Assembly (NCBI RefSeq): GCF_005281835.1
Contig: NZ_RZIS01000011.1
Location: 62,001-126,000, forward strand
Direction: 5' to 3'
DNA length: 64,000 bases
Origin: Vibrio profundi
Lineage (GTDB): Bacteria > Pseudomonadota > Gammaproteobacteria > Enterobacterales > Vibrionaceae
The notes under the pieces: generated by a model
What the model was told of the DNA's origin: nothing
What the model saw: the letters and a program-made list of their open reading frames with translations, nothing else
The model's database searches: none
Translations under genes and position numbers: made by a program
Shown: positions 26,696 through 36,671 of the stretch, one piece after another
How positions within the stretch are numbered: the first letter of the stretch is position 1
Layout: each line of letters opens with the position of its first letter

Positions 26696-28354
26696 TTACG
26701 CAAAGATTTTGTCTAAGTTTTTGATACGCTGAACTACCTTCGTACTTTCAGCTTGAGTCGACTCGAGCAGTTGCCCGATAGACTGAATACTGATTTCCAT
26801 TGCCTTTGGCAATTCAGGGTCAATAAAGCTGTGCGGCAACGCACCGTGGAAGTCAGAGCGCGCTTTTCTAAGCTGATGCTCCGCTTCATTTAGCTGCTCT
26901 AACGCTTTCTCAGCTTTGCTTGCCCACGTTGTATACGTTTCTTCAGCAAGGCCATCATTCGTCACCATACCAACAAGCACTGAGCGATTAGCAATATCTT
27001 TGATCACAAGCTGGTTTGAAGCATCTAGGCCAAACTTAAGTCGACATAAATGGGTATTCTGATTCACGTAACCATAGGTTTCACCTTGGCCTTCTTTGAT
27101 CACTTTTTCAAAGTCATCTTTTGCAATGTAAACCCAGCGGCTATCGCCTTTCTCTGATTCTGAAACCGACATATTGCTTTGAAGTAAAGCCAACTTAATA
27201 AGATTGTTCGCTGTACCCACGCTGTATTTCTTAGCCTTACTCACATCGTATTGATAAACGTCTTTTCGCAAAATGCCCGTAGTGCTTTCCATTGACAAAG
27301 AAATCGCCAGTTCGGACTCTACCGCGTCTTGAACATCTTCAAGATCTTCTTTGCACATTTCGACTTGGCCTTGCACATCTTGTTGATCAAAGGCGTTATT
27401 GAGAGCAAAGTCTTTCACCACGTTTCGTACTACGTCGCGAGATTCAGGGCTATTCCACAGACAATCCTGGAGCAGAAGTAAATCTAATGGGTTGATGGTG
27501 TCTCGGCCATTAAAGAAAGCACTTGCTTTAAGCAGCTTCACTGCTTTCTTCCAACGTCGGTCAGAAACATACAAGTCAGATTCAGCCAAACTCGAACCCT
27601 GTGACTCGATCGTTTCTTCGAGCATGTTTTTGAGCTGATACAGCTTTTCAAACCCGTTATCGGTCAGTTCCAGTTTCTCTAGTTCTTTTTGCCATTGATG
27701 GTATTCAATATCTGTAATAGCTAAGCCTTCAGGGATCACCGCTTCTTGAGGAGTTCCTACCGTCAGCATAGATTTGAAGTTTTGCTTATTTTGAATTCGG
27801 TTAACAAAGATGCGAACCAACATACGATCGTATAACGCATCTAAGCCACTATCTTCATCTGGCAGTTCATTCGATGCTGAAACAAGTAGGCGCATTGGCA
27901 CCCGTTCGATATCGCTGCCATTTTTAAACGTTTTTTCGTTAACCACGGTTAACAGCGTATTAAGAATCGCAGGGCCAGCTTTCCAAATTTCATCTAAGAA
28001 TACGACTTGCGCGGTTGGTAAGTACCCTTCCGTTAAACGTACATAGCGGCCATTATCTTTTAGCTCTTGAATACTTAATGGCCCGAACACCTCTTCAGGC
28101 GTCGAGAAACGAGTCATTAAGTATTCAAAATAACTACTGTTATCAAAAGCTTGGATAAGTCGCTTAGCGATGAGACTTTTTGCAATGCCAGGGGGGCCAA
28201 GTAGGAATACGCTTTCTCCAGCTAACGCAGCAAGTAAGCAAAGTTTGATTGTATCTTCACGCTCGTAAACCCCATCAGATAGCGCTGCCGCTAACTTGTT
28301 AATTCGTTCCGATAACAACGCCTTGTCGGCATGCGAATAGATGGATGGGTTCAT
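26696..28354 (-). CDS. ravA: RavA, MoxR-family AAA+ ATPase
   Basis: MoxR-type ATPase that forms a hexamer and works with ViaA. Walker A GPPGIAKSL near residue 51, Walker B VVFLDEIWKAGP, sensor 1 LVSASNELP, arginine-finger region FVNRIQ, then a C-terminal extension with the RavA-specific domains. At about 552 residues it is somewhat longer than E. coli RavA. I place the start at MNPSIYSH because GGAG lies 11 bases upstream; the frame is open 12 codons further. Confidence 0.87.
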   Translation of the reverse strand: MNPSIYSHADKALLSERINKLAAALSDGVYEREDTIKLCLLAALAGESVFLLGPPGIAKSLIAKRLIQAFDNSSYFEYLMTRFSTPEEVFGPLSIQELKDNGRYVRLTEGYLPTAQVVFLDEIWKAGPAILNTLLTVVNEKTFKNGSDIERVPMRLLVSASNELPDEDSGLDALYDRMLVRIFVNRIQNKQNFKSMLTVGTPQEAVIPEGLAITDIEYHQWQKELEKLELTDNGFEKLYQLKNMLEETIESQGSSLAESDLYVSDRRWKKAVKLLKASAFFNGRDTINPLDLLLLQDCLWNSPESRDVVRNVVKDFALNNAFDQQDVQGQVEMCKEDLEDVQDAVESELAISLSMESTTGILRKDVYQYDVSKAKKYSVGTANNLIKLALLQSNMSVSESEKGDSRWVYIAKDDFEKVIKEGQGETYGYVNQNTHLCRLKFGLDASNQLVIKDIANRSVLVGMVTNDGLAEETYTTWASKAEKALEQLNEAEHQLRKARSDFHGALPHSFIDPELPKAMEISIQSIGQLLESTQAESTKVVQRIKNLDKIFA

Positions 28355-28649
28355 CAGTGCGTTACTCCTGGAAACTAATGGTATTTTCAACTGTATATAC
28401 CTTTTTATACATTTGTTATCACTTTGTTACAAGTGTATTTTTTTATTTGAATGCTACTTATATCAGGAATTTACAAATGTAATTTTTGAGCAATCAAAGT
28501 TTGCACTTTTGAGATATAAGTCACTAATGGTGTGTAATAGTAATGTGTTCATCGCGTTTTATTGCTTTCACTTCATTCCTATTGTCGTTATTGTTTGCTG
28601 CTCCCCCCTTAATTAAGGGCAGTTAGCTAGATAAAGTGACAACAATTGC

Positions 28650-29165
28650 ATGAGCAAAGTTATCCATAAATGGAAAAACATTTCTCTCGTAGAAGAGAAG
28701 GTTTCATTACCTAACGGAAAGGCCATTAATCACACCACGATTCATCACCCTGGCGCGGCCGTTATCTTGCCAATTACCAGCCAAAACCGTGTTGTATTAA
28801 TAAACCAGTTCAGGCCATCACTAAACAAGTGGTTGCTGGAGCTCCCAGCCGGCACTAAAGAGCAAGGCGAAACTCCTCTAGAATGCGCGTCTCGTGAACT
28901 TGAAGAAGAAACAGGGTTCAGCGCTAGTGAATTCATTACTTTAGGACAAGTTACGCCATTGGCTGGCTTCTGTGATGAAATTCAGCACTTGTTCGTCGCT
29001 AAAGGCTTGGACCATACCTCACGATACGAGTGTGATGACGACGAAGTTATAGAAGTTATAGAGCTCACTATCGAAGAATTAGAAAATAAAATTAAAAACG
29101 ATCAAATTACCGATGCCAAAACCATCGCTTGCTTAAGTAAAGCCAAACTCTGTGGCTATTTATAG
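28650..29165 (+). CDS. Nudix hydrolase, ADP-ribose pyrophosphatase-like
   Basis: Hydrolyses nucleoside diphosphate-linked substrates. The Nudix box G-x5-E-x7-RE-L-x-EE-x-G is complete (GTKEQGETPLECASRELEEE, then TG), preceded by LLELPAG as in ADP-sugar pyrophosphatases. 171 residues. The substrate is inferred from the ELPAG motif. It is 9 bases upstream of ltaE and likely co-transcribed with it. Confidence 0.82.
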   Translation: MSKVIHKWKNISLVEEKVSLPNGKAINHTTIHHPGAAVILPITSQNRVVLINQFRPSLNKWLLELPAGTKEQGETPLECASRELEEETGFSASEFITLGQVTPLAGFCDEIQHLFVAKGLDHTSRYECDDDEVIEVIELTIEELENKIKNDQITDAKTIACLSKAKLCGYL

Positions 29166-29174
29166 GAGAGAAAC

Positions 29175-30179
29175 ATGGACTTTCGTTCTGATACCGTAAC
29201 AAAACCATCCCAAGCTATGCGTGAAGTCATGGCCAATGCAGAAGTTGGTGACGACGTATACGGTGACGATCCAACAGTAAATGAACTGGAACAATGGGCT
29301 GCAAACGAAGCAGGATTCGAAGCTGCGCTGTTTACCTCGTCTGGTACACAAGCCAATTTGCTTGGTCTAATGGCACATTGTGAGCGCGGTGATGAATACT
29401 TATGTGGCCAACAAGCGCACAACTACAAGTATGAGGCAGGTGGTGCAGCTGTACTTGGCTCTATCCAGCCCCAGCCAATTGAGAACAACCCAGATGGCAC
29501 ATTAGATTTCGACAAGCTTGCCGCTGCGATCAAACCTGATGATAGCCATTTTGCGCGTACTAAACTCCTAAGCTTAGAAAATACTATCAACGGCAAAGTT
29601 ATCCCGTTAGAGTACCTGGCTCAGGCGCGTCAATTCGTAGACAAACACGGCCTACAACTTCACCTTGATGGTGCTCGCGTGTACAACGCGGCAGCTGCAC
29701 TAGACGTGCCCGTTAAAGAGATTGGTCAATACTTCGATTCAATGACCATTTGTTTATCCAAAGGCTTAGGTGCGCCAATCGGTTCACTACTGCTTGGAAG
29801 TAAAGAGTACATCGCAAAAGCTCGCCGTTTACGTAAGATGGTCGGTGGTGGTATGCGACAAGCTGGAATTTTAGCTGCTGCTGGAAAAATGGCGCTCACT
29901 GAGAATGTGTCGCAGCTTAAACAAGACCACGAAAACGCAAAAGCGCTAGCTATTGGGTTAAGCAAAATGGAAGGCGTATCAGTTAACCCTGATTTCGTTC
30001 AAACCAATATTGTGTTCGCCAAGCTAGCCGATTCTATCGATATCAATACTATTGCGACTAAGCTCGCGACGGATGGAATTACTGTGTCTCCTGGCAACCC
30101 AATTCGCTTTGTCACTCATCGCGATATTTCACGTGAAGACATCGACTTGTTCTTAATCAAGTTTAAGTCATATCTATAA
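29175..30179 (+). CDS. ltaE: Low-specificity L-threonine aldolase
   Basis: PLP enzyme splitting L-threonine and L-allo-threonine into glycine and acetaldehyde. 334 residues, the family length. N-terminal MDFRSDTVTKPSQAMREAM-like start, GDDVYGDDPTVNELE, FTSSGTQANLLGL, the Asp of the cofactor pocket in HLDGARVYNAA, the PLP-binding Lys in CLSKGLGAPIGS, and MRQAGILAAAG. Ribosome-binding site AGGAGAG 6 bases upstream. Confidence 0.94.
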   Translation: MDFRSDTVTKPSQAMREVMANAEVGDDVYGDDPTVNELEQWAANEAGFEAALFTSSGTQANLLGLMAHCERGDEYLCGQQAHNYKYEAGGAAVLGSIQPQPIENNPDGTLDFDKLAAAIKPDDSHFARTKLLSLENTINGKVIPLEYLAQARQFVDKHGLQLHLDGARVYNAAAALDVPVKEIGQYFDSMTICLSKGLGAPIGSLLLGSKEYIAKARRLRKMVGGGMRQAGILAAAGKMALTENVSQLKQDHENAKALAIGLSKMEGVSVNPDFVQTNIVFAKLADSIDINTIATKLATDGITVSPGNPIRFVTHRDISREDIDLFLIKFKSYL

Positions 30180-30191
30180 GCAAATACCTTG

Positions 30192-30211
30192 AGCTTCCCC
30201 TAGGGGAAGCT
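30192..30211 (+). terminator. Palindromic hairpin after ltaE
   Basis: AGCTTCCCCTAGGGGAAGCT is a perfect 20-base palindrome, 13 bases after the ltaE stop. The T tract that follows is short, so it is a weak terminator candidate. Confidence 0.5.
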
Positions 30212-30246
30212 TTAATCTTAGGTCAAACACACCGAACGTTAGACCT

Positions 30247-30564
30247 ATGTTTAGACAGTTATTCATATCGCTCACAGTTGTTATTTCTTTACCTGCCTTA
30301 TCTTCAGAGTTTGGAGATCCTGAGCAAGGTAAAATCAAGTCCCCAAGCTGCGTATATTGCCACGGCTCAAATGGGGTTAGTTCAAATTCGTCCTACCCCA
30401 ATTTGGCAGGACAAGATCCACTCTACCTATTTAATACAATGAAAGGCTATCAACGAGGTGAACGCCAAGGCGCATTCGCGGAAATGATGAAATCTCAGCT
30501 TCGACAGCTTAATGATCAAGACCTCAAAGATATAGCCGCTTTCTATTCAAACCAGTCTAATTAG
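30247..30564 (+). CDS. Small periplasmic c-type cytochrome
   Basis: Exported mono-haem cytochrome c of 105 residues. Signal peptide MFRQLFISLTVVISLPALS, haem motif CVYCHG with class I text (NLAGQDPLYL), a distal Met in AEMMKSQLRQL, and C-terminal helix LKDIAAFYS. It resembles cytochrome c553/c4 single domains. The redox partner is unknown. Confidence 0.85.
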   Translation: MFRQLFISLTVVISLPALSSEFGDPEQGKIKSPSCVYCHGSNGVSSNSSYPNLAGQDPLYLFNTMKGYQRGERQGAFAEMMKSQLRQLNDQDLKDIAAFYSNQSN

Positions 30565-30605
30565 GCTATATAAAACACTCACGACTCTCACATCATGAGG
30601 TTTTG

Positions 30606-31361
30606 ATGCCCTACCCATCTGCACAAAAACACGGTCCAATAACTCAGTACAAGCCCAATATATATTGGGTGAAAGGCAGTGTTTCACTTAAAGCACCACA
30701 TTCACGATTTGGCCCACTGACTTTAAAGTTCAGCCGTAATATGTGCATTATTAAACAAGGTCAATCTTTAATCTTAATCAATTCAGTAAGGCTAAATGAA
30801 AACGCGTTAGCAGAGTTAGATGAACTTGGCACGGTTAAACATGTTATACGCCTAGCGGCTTTTCACGGGATGGATGACCCTTTCTACAAAGATAGATACG
30901 GCGCTGACGTATGGTCAGTTGATGCGCCTTATTTTCGTGGTGTAGACCCTACCAAACCCGAGAATATTTACTTTAAACCCGACCATCGACTTCACGCAGG
31001 GTGTAACCTACCACTTGAAAATAGTAACTATTTTGAGATTGATTCTGGTACGTTAAACGAGGGCTTGTTACGAATAGAACAAGATGAAGGGATAGCGATT
31101 TCTGGTGATAGCTTACAAAACTGGCTTGCACCGGACGAATATTTCAATTTAAGTGCTCGATTGATGATGAGTAAGATGGGCTTCATCAGGGAGTGTGGAA
31201 TTGGTCCTGGTTGGATTCAAGCAACAAAACCAGATCTCACAGCGATACTGCCTTTTTTAGAGCAACCATTTGAATGTTTGATCCCTTCTCACGGTGAATT
31301 AGTCACGTCGCGAGCCAGTGAGAAGTTTAAACGTTCCGTCCAAAAACTCATTCATAACTAG
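30606..31361 (+). CDS. Uncharacterised metallo-hydrolase-like protein
   Basis: A protein of 251 residues that I do not recognise with certainty. The order of elements recalls metallo-beta-lactamase-like DUF4336 proteins: a first strand-rich part (LILINSVRLNENALAELDEL), VKHVIRLAAFHGMDDPFYKDRYG, GIAISGDSLQNW and a terminal CLIPSHGELVT. The His and Asp positions fit the fold, but the classical HxHxDH motif is not present. The start is the ATG at 30606 with TGAGG upstream; a TTG one codon earlier is not needed. Confidence 0.5.
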   Translation: MPYPSAQKHGPITQYKPNIYWVKGSVSLKAPHSRFGPLTLKFSRNMCIIKQGQSLILINSVRLNENALAELDELGTVKHVIRLAAFHGMDDPFYKDRYGADVWSVDAPYFRGVDPTKPENIYFKPDHRLHAGCNLPLENSNYFEIDSGTLNEGLLRIEQDEGIAISGDSLQNWLAPDEYFNLSARLMMSKMGFIRECGIGPGWIQATKPDLTAILPFLEQPFECLIPSHGELVTSRASEKFKRSVQKLIHN

Positions 31362-31387
31362 GTTAAGGCATTATTCATCCCACCAGC

Positions 31388-31416
31388 AAAAAGAGCGACA
31401 TATCGCCGCTCTTTAC
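31388..31416 (-). terminator. Terminator between the hydrolase-like gene and the RND pump gene
   Basis: AAAGAGCG and CGCTCTTT form an 8-bp stem with a 9-base loop; T5 follows on the minus strand. It ends the RND operon and may also serve the convergent gene. Confidence 0.75.
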
Positions 31417-31438
31417 ATCAAAGTGGCCTAAATCCAGA

Positions 31439-34400
31439 TCAACTATTTGTGTTCGCTTGATCGTCTAGGTTTTTCTTCGCTGGCAACAGATAAATCATCC
31501 CGCTTTTAATTTTCCCTAGTAAATTGCCGACGTCCTGTAAAATTAGATACAGACACGGCACCAATACTAAGGTCAATAACGTTGCAAACAGCACAGCAAA
31601 GCCGAGTGCTACTGCCATCGGTATTACAAACTTCGCTTGCAGACTGGTTTCAAACATTATTGGTAATACGCCAACAAACGTCGTGATTGACGTTAAAGTT
31701 ATCGCTCTGAATCGAGCACAACCCGCTTCTACCACCGCCTGTTTGATATCCATCCCCTTCGCTCTAACCTGATTCACGTAGTCGGTCATCACGAGCGAAT
31801 CGTTAATCACAACCCCAGCGGCGGCAATCAAGCCAAATGTCGACATCATGCTCAAATCTAAACCAAACGCGTAATGCCCCCAAATCGCCCCTGTTAGGCT
31901 AAATGGGATCACCGACATAATGATCAACGGTTGGCTATAGCTTTTCAGTGGAACCGCTAGCAAAATGTAAACTATGATCATACCGGCAATAAAGAACATG
32001 ATCTGTTCACTCTGTTGAGCTTGTTGCTCTTCAATTGAACCGCCAAGTTCTGTTTTAACCGATGGAAATTGCTCTTTTAGCTCACTCAATAGATTTTCTT
32101 GAATGTTTTCTACAACTTCCCCCGGTTCTACGACTTCTTCGTCGATAGACCCGTACACATAGACGGTTCGGAAGCCTTGTTCACGGCGTATTTCACTCAC
32201 GCCCGGCTTTTCTTCAATTTTCACCACATCACCCAGCATCACTTTTTTTCCTGCGGATGTTGTAATGACTGCATAACGCAACGAAGAAAATGCTTCTCTG
32301 GTCAGTTTCGGGTAACGCACCATGACTTTAATTTCTTCACCATCACGTATGATGCGTTGTGCTTCTCCACCGTAGAAGCTTCCTCCTACCTGCAAAGCGA
32401 TATCGGTAAGGTCAAGGCCCAAATCATAAGCAACTGGCGCTAACGATAATAGAACTTCTCTGCTACCTGCATCAATGGATGAAGATATGTCGTACAAACC
32501 TTTTTGTGCTTGCAACTGAGAAATCAACTGACGCCCCGCTTCATTAAGCGTTTGAATATCCGAACCAAACAGTAAGTAACCAAACTCGTCTGCTTTCCCA
32601 CCTCCATTTACATCATCTTCAATCGTAAAGCTTTTTAACCCCGGTATTACGGGCATGTTTTCACGCCACTTTCTCGACAACTCAAAGGTATTAAAAGGCC
32701 TTAGCTCTTCATCCACTAATGGAACAATGATGCGCCCTGCTGTGCGTCCACTATTGAATGACAGCATGTCTTTGATCATACCTTGCCCAAACTCTGAGAC
32801 AGTCTCATCTTCAACTTGCCAAATCACGGATTCAATTTCTTTCAATGCCGCTATAGTTTGTTCACTCGACACATTGTCATTCATCGATATTTCAATGCTC
32901 GGAAAATCATGAGGCACTTTTGGCGTCGGAACGATACGAACATAGCTTGCCATGACCATTGCAATGCTGATCGCTAATACTGCGATAAACAAAGCTAATA
33001 CCGACCAACGCCAATGAGTACAAACGGTGACAAAACGTTTGTAAGGGCCATTAACAAAACCGAAGAAACGTTGGTTAAAACGGTCGCGCCAGCCACCTTT
33101 CTTAATTGGTGGGTAGCGAGTATGTGCTAAGTGCGCTGGCAAAATAAGTTTAGATTCGATCAAACTAAACACCAGGCACAAGATCACCACCGATGCGATA
33201 CCAAAAAAGAAGGCTCGTTCAGGCCCCGTCGACATAATAAATGGCGCAAAAACTGCGATAGTCGTTAACACACCGAAAGTAGCAGGCGTAGCGACTTTTT
33301 GTACACCGCGCACAACATTATCGACGCCCCCACCACTTTTTTCGATTTCGGTATAAGCGCTTTCACCGATGACAATGGCATCATCAACAACGATCCCGAG
33401 CACCATAATAAAAGCGAACAGTGAAATAATATTGATGCTCACACCCACAACTGGCATCAACATAACGGCACCCAAGAAGCACACAGGGAGGCCCACCATA
33501 ACCCACATGGCTAAACGTACTCGTAAGAAAATACTTAGCATCAACGCCACTAAAAACGCACCTTGAAGTAAGTTCTTAAGCATCATGTCTAAACGCGCAT
33601 TTAGGTAGTACGTCATATCGACAAGGGTTTTGATTTGCATCCCTTGTGGCAAAGTTTCGTTTTTGTGTTCAATGTAGGCTTTAACCGATTCCGCAACCGT
33701 AACCATATTTTGGTCTTTAGTCGCTTTTACGGAGAAGTAAACCGCGTTCTGGCCGCTGTATTTGAAGTACCTTTCTGCTTCCGTAAAGCCATCTTTAATA
33801 GTAGCAATATCTTGCAGCAGTACTTTGCCACCATTTGCACCAATTTTTACAGGAATTGATCTGAATTCATCTCCCCTGTAATACTGATTTTCAATACGAA
33901 CAGAAATCATTCCAGAATTTGTGCGCACTTCCCCCGCTGAATAATTAGCCGAATAACGCTTAATCGCTTCACTCACATCATTGAGCGTCAAATCATATTT
34001 ACGAAGTATCTTAGGCTCTACCTCAATAGCAATCTCTTCTTCTGGCGCACTTAAGTCCACCAGCATTACATTGTTTAGCAGTAACAACTCATCTTCTATT
34101 TTTTTGGCTATTGGCTTAAGCTCTTCTAGTGGTTTATCTGCTACCAAAGACATTTCGATAACGTCTTGTCTAAACTCAGCTTGATAAACGTTAATAGGCT
34201 CCATAGCCGCTGGGAAGCTAGCGATTGTATCGACACGCTGCTTAACATTGTCGAGCACTTCAGATAAGTCGCGATCGACATCAATTTCCAAAGAAATATG
34301 GCCGCTACCTCTACTTGCCGTAGATACCGCTTTTTTTATTCCAGTGACATCCTTTAGGGACTCTTCTAATTTTACGAGAATGCTTTCCTCAATTTCCTGA

Positions 34401-34585
34401 GGCGATGCACCCGGATATGAAGCACTTACATTTACATAGTTGATCTCAATGTTAGGAAACATTTGTCGCTGGATAAAAAAGTAACTGACCGTGCCCATTA
34501 TCAATAGAAATACCATCAACAAGTTGGCTGCAACAGAGTTGTTAGCAAAATACGCTATGATGCCTTTCGGTTTTAACTGTTCCAT
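31439..34585 (-). CDS. RND-family efflux permease (AcrB/HAE1-like)
   Basis: Inner-membrane proton-driven efflux pump subunit of 1048 residues, the normal RND length. Twelve membrane helices with two large periplasmic loops after helices 1 and 7. Helix 4 carries the proton-relay pair in LGIVVDDAIVIGES and helix 10 region TFGLIAAAGVVINDSLVMTD is the matching repeat; early text FPNIEINYVNVSASYPGASP and GSGHISLEID are family hallmarks. The substrate cannot be read from sequence. It follows its adaptor by 9 bases; no outer-membrane TolC is adjacent. Confidence 0.9.
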   Translation of the reverse strand: MEQLKPKGIIAYFANNSVAANLLMVFLLIMGTVSYFFIQRQMFPNIEINYVNVSASYPGASPQEIEESILVKLEESLKDVTGIKKAVSTASRGSGHISLEIDVDRDLSEVLDNVKQRVDTIASFPAAMEPINVYQAEFRQDVIEMSLVADKPLEELKPIAKKIEDELLLLNNVMLVDLSAPEEEIAIEVEPKILRKYDLTLNDVSEAIKRYSANYSAGEVRTNSGMISVRIENQYYRGDEFRSIPVKIGANGGKVLLQDIATIKDGFTEAERYFKYSGQNAVYFSVKATKDQNMVTVAESVKAYIEHKNETLPQGMQIKTLVDMTYYLNARLDMMLKNLLQGAFLVALMLSIFLRVRLAMWVMVGLPVCFLGAVMLMPVVGVSINIISLFAFIMVLGIVVDDAIVIGESAYTEIEKSGGGVDNVVRGVQKVATPATFGVLTTIAVFAPFIMSTGPERAFFFGIASVVILCLVFSLIESKLILPAHLAHTRYPPIKKGGWRDRFNQRFFGFVNGPYKRFVTVCTHWRWSVLALFIAVLAISIAMVMASYVRIVPTPKVPHDFPSIEISMNDNVSSEQTIAALKEIESVIWQVEDETVSEFGQGMIKDMLSFNSGRTAGRIIVPLVDEELRPFNTFELSRKWRENMPVIPGLKSFTIEDDVNGGGKADEFGYLLFGSDIQTLNEAGRQLISQLQAQKGLYDISSSIDAGSREVLLSLAPVAYDLGLDLTDIALQVGGSFYGGEAQRIIRDGEEIKVMVRYPKLTREAFSSLRYAVITTSAGKKVMLGDVVKIEEKPGVSEIRREQGFRTVYVYGSIDEEVVEPGEVVENIQENLLSELKEQFPSVKTELGGSIEEQQAQQSEQIMFFIAGMIIVYILLAVPLKSYSQPLIIMSVIPFSLTGAIWGHYAFGLDLSMMSTFGLIAAAGVVINDSLVMTDYVNQVRAKGMDIKQAVVEAGCARFRAITLTSITTFVGVLPIMFETSLQAKFVIPMAVALGFAVLFATLLTLVLVPCLYLILQDVGNLLGKIKSGMIYLLPAKKNLDDQANTNS

Positions 34586-34594
34586 GTCTTAGCC

Positions 34595-35749
34595 CTATTG
34601 CTGTCGCTCAACTGTGGTGATATTACTATTCGCTACTTTGACAGCCATTCCAGATTGCGGGTATTCAGGAAGGGTTAATACCAAGTTGTCTTGCTGTTCA
34701 ATCCCCGATGCAATCAGCAGAAACTCTCCTTCCGCTCTAACAACGTTTACCGTTCTTGGTTGTAGTTCTTGTTTTTCATCCATGACCCAAACCGTACGAT
34801 TGTTAACGTACTCTTGCGGAAGTTTGTAGATATGCTGAAGCTCTTTACCACCAAAACTCACTTCAACGTAAGAGCCAAACTTCATTGCAGGCAAACCGCT
34901 ATCTAGACCATAAGGATCTTGGATTCTAACGACCATGTTCACCATGCGCGTACTGCTATCTATCACACCTAGGTCTCGGTCGATTAAGCCCTCCCGTACC
35001 ACTTCCATGATGCCGTCTTGTTTCAATGTTGCGGTTAGATCTTTGAGTGTTTCTGGTAAAAAAGCGCTATCAAAGCCCGCTATTGGTATTTGAACTTCAG
35101 CGGCTTCGACATTATTAATGACTGCGACTTGAGCACCAGCAGAAACATACTGACCGACACCGATATCACGCTCGATCACTAGCGCGTCGTATGGCGCAAT
35201 TACCGTGCAATTATCTAGATCACGACGAGCACGCTTGAGTGAAGCTTTAGCTGATTTTACTTGCGCTTGCGCACTCAATAGCTGAGGTTTTCTTAAATAA
35301 AGATCGCTTACCTGCTTATCACTGATCTTTTTCGCTTGTCTCTCTGCAACTTTTGCTTTCGCTTGCTCCTCAATCAAAGCAGCACGTGCACTAGCTAAAT
35401 TGGCTTCCGCTTCTAATACGGCGGCTTCATAATTATCTTTTTCTATCGAAAAAAGTACTTCACCACGCTTTACGATCCCGCCCGTGATAAAGTTCTGGTG
35501 CCAGCTCACCACTTCGCCTGAAACATGCGCAGAGAGCTTGGTGGTTTCTAATGGTTGCACTTCACCATAACTAGTAATGACCACCTTATGATCGGTAGGA
35601 AATAGCTTGGACACTTGCACCGTCGGTTCTTTTTCAATCTCAGTTTTACTTTCTGTTTCTGGGGCGCTCGCCGCTATCGCACTGTAACCACCATAAGCAC
35701 CACCAAGTAAAACGAGTGGAAACAACCAACGTAATGATTTAACGATCAT
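34595..35749 (-). CDS. RND efflux periplasmic adaptor (HlyD/AcrA family)
   Basis: Membrane-fusion protein bridging the RND pump and an outer-membrane channel. 384 residues: an N-terminal membrane anchor (LRWLFPLVLLGGAYGGYSA), a lipoyl half-motif (KLSAHVSGEVVSWHQNFITGG and IVKRGEVLF), an alpha-helical hairpin (EAEANLASARAALIEEQAKA), the second lipoyl half (DNCTVIAPYDALVIERDIGVG), and beta-barrel domains. First gene of the operon. Confidence 0.88.
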   Translation of the reverse strand: MIVKSLRWLFPLVLLGGAYGGYSAIAASAPETESKTEIEKEPTVQVSKLFPTDHKVVITSYGEVQPLETTKLSAHVSGEVVSWHQNFITGGIVKRGEVLFSIEKDNYEAAVLEAEANLASARAALIEEQAKAKVAERQAKKISDKQVSDLYLRKPQLLSAQAQVKSAKASLKRARRDLDNCTVIAPYDALVIERDIGVGQYVSAGAQVAVINNVEAAEVQIPIAGFDSAFLPETLKDLTATLKQDGIMEVVREGLIDRDLGVIDSSTRMVNMVVRIQDPYGLDSGLPAMKFGSYVEVSFGGKELQHIYKLPQEYVNNRTVWVMDEKQELQPRTVNVVRAEGEFLLIASGIEQQDNLVLTLPEYPQSGMAVKVANSNITTVERQQ

Positions 35750-36239
35750 CAGAATTCCTTTTTGTTATACGCCCTGACTACCCGAAGAAATCTCTTGAAA
35801 ATCATTCAACTGGGCATTTAGGTATAAGACCCATGATTTTATAGAAGTTCACTTATCATTGTTAATATTTATATGTAGTAAATAATCTATAACCTTTTAG
35901 CAACCATTTCGCTCTCAGCAAACCCTGTGCCAAGCCCGAACATCACTATTTTTAATGAATCCGCACTATCAAGAGACGAACCAACGATGCTTTTTGGTAA
36001 ATTTAGCCAACTATTGGCTATTTCTACCTATTGGTGTTTTTATGAGAGAGGTTTAGGAATAACTGCGCTATGAAGTAGGTATTGTAGGTAGGGAAGTAAT
36101 TAAATTGGGATAACTAGAGCAACTCTTAGCGGCCACCTTGGGAGAGTAAGCACATCCTATAAACAAGCGTTCTTTATGTGATTTTTTATTGGTCGACCGT
36201 ATATTTATCTTCTTGATCTATAGTTACTGACGGATTTTA
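35750..36239. other. Intergenic region between RND operon and T6SS remnants
   Basis: About 490 AT-rich bases. The first part must hold the promoter of the RND operon. No coding signal, terminator or repeat can be supported. It marks the boundary between core genes and the T6SS effector remnants. Confidence 0.5.
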
Positions 36240-36550
36240 AGCACCACCAATGCACATAGTGTTGGCTGAATTAATCGTCATGTGTTCGAAAAGGCTGAAT
36301 ACGTGAAAACTTTCGACCTTACCTGTTGGAGAAGCAGATATAAAGTCAGCTTCCATGATGCCAGAAGCTACACTCTTTTTTCACCACCGGTATCATCAGT
36401 ACTGGCTGTGAGTTTACTGCCTTTGGTTGCAATGCTATTGCTGCCATCCATTGATACGTGGTTGTGCCACCAGCAAGAACTGCCGATACGGTACTATCGC
36501 TATAAGAGATAGGAACGATCGGCTTTCCGACCTTAGCTAACCAAACAGCT
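36240..36550 (-). pseudogene. Decayed copy of the DUF4150 (PAAR-like) N-terminus
   Basis: Read on the minus strand, this stretch aligns with the N-terminal domain of the intact DUF4150 gene (its bases 41250-41565). Matching pieces are VGKPIVPISYSDST (intact: VGKPVVPIPYGNNA), LAGGTTT, DGSNSIATKGSKLTAST (intact: DGGNSIAIKGSKFTAST), EADFISASPTGK and MTINSANTMCIGG. The pieces fall in different frames with at least one stop, so it cannot be expressed as one protein. It is divergent from the intact gene, so it is an old paralogue remnant rather than a fresh duplication. No toxin domain follows it. Confidence 0.85.
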
Positions 36551-36569
36551 TAATAAAACCAATATACAA

Positions 36570-36671
36570 TCAGAAAAACTCTGAATATTCATCTACAGAG
36601 AAAAAATCGATACTTGTAACTCCTACCTCCTTAAATTTATCAACTATAGACTTATGTGAAAACAGAAATAT
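36570..36671 (-). pseudogene. Detached immunity-protein C-terminal tail
   Basis: Immediately after the stop codon of the upstream immunity-like gene, in the same frame, the sequence continues as 33 codons reading SHKSIVDKFKEVG, TSIDFFSVDEYSEFF and a stop. This is homologous to the end of that very gene (FHRSIVEKIKKLNLVG, VEFIPADSYSDFS). It is a second, orphan C-terminus from a paralogue, with no start of its own. Confidence 0.75.

Noticed and set aside
28341..28616. A plus-strand frame of 91 codons upstream of the Nudix gene
   Set aside because: Rich in Phe, Ile and Cys from AT-rich DNA, overlaps the ravA start, no ribosome-binding site.
28606..28619. Perfect palindrome CCCTTAATTAAGGG upstream of the Nudix gene
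   Set aside because: Too short to form a terminator and not a known operator; it may be chance.
36282..36512. A plus-strand frame of 76 codons
   Set aside because: It is antisense to the decayed DUF4150 copy, whose minus-strand translation matches a real protein.
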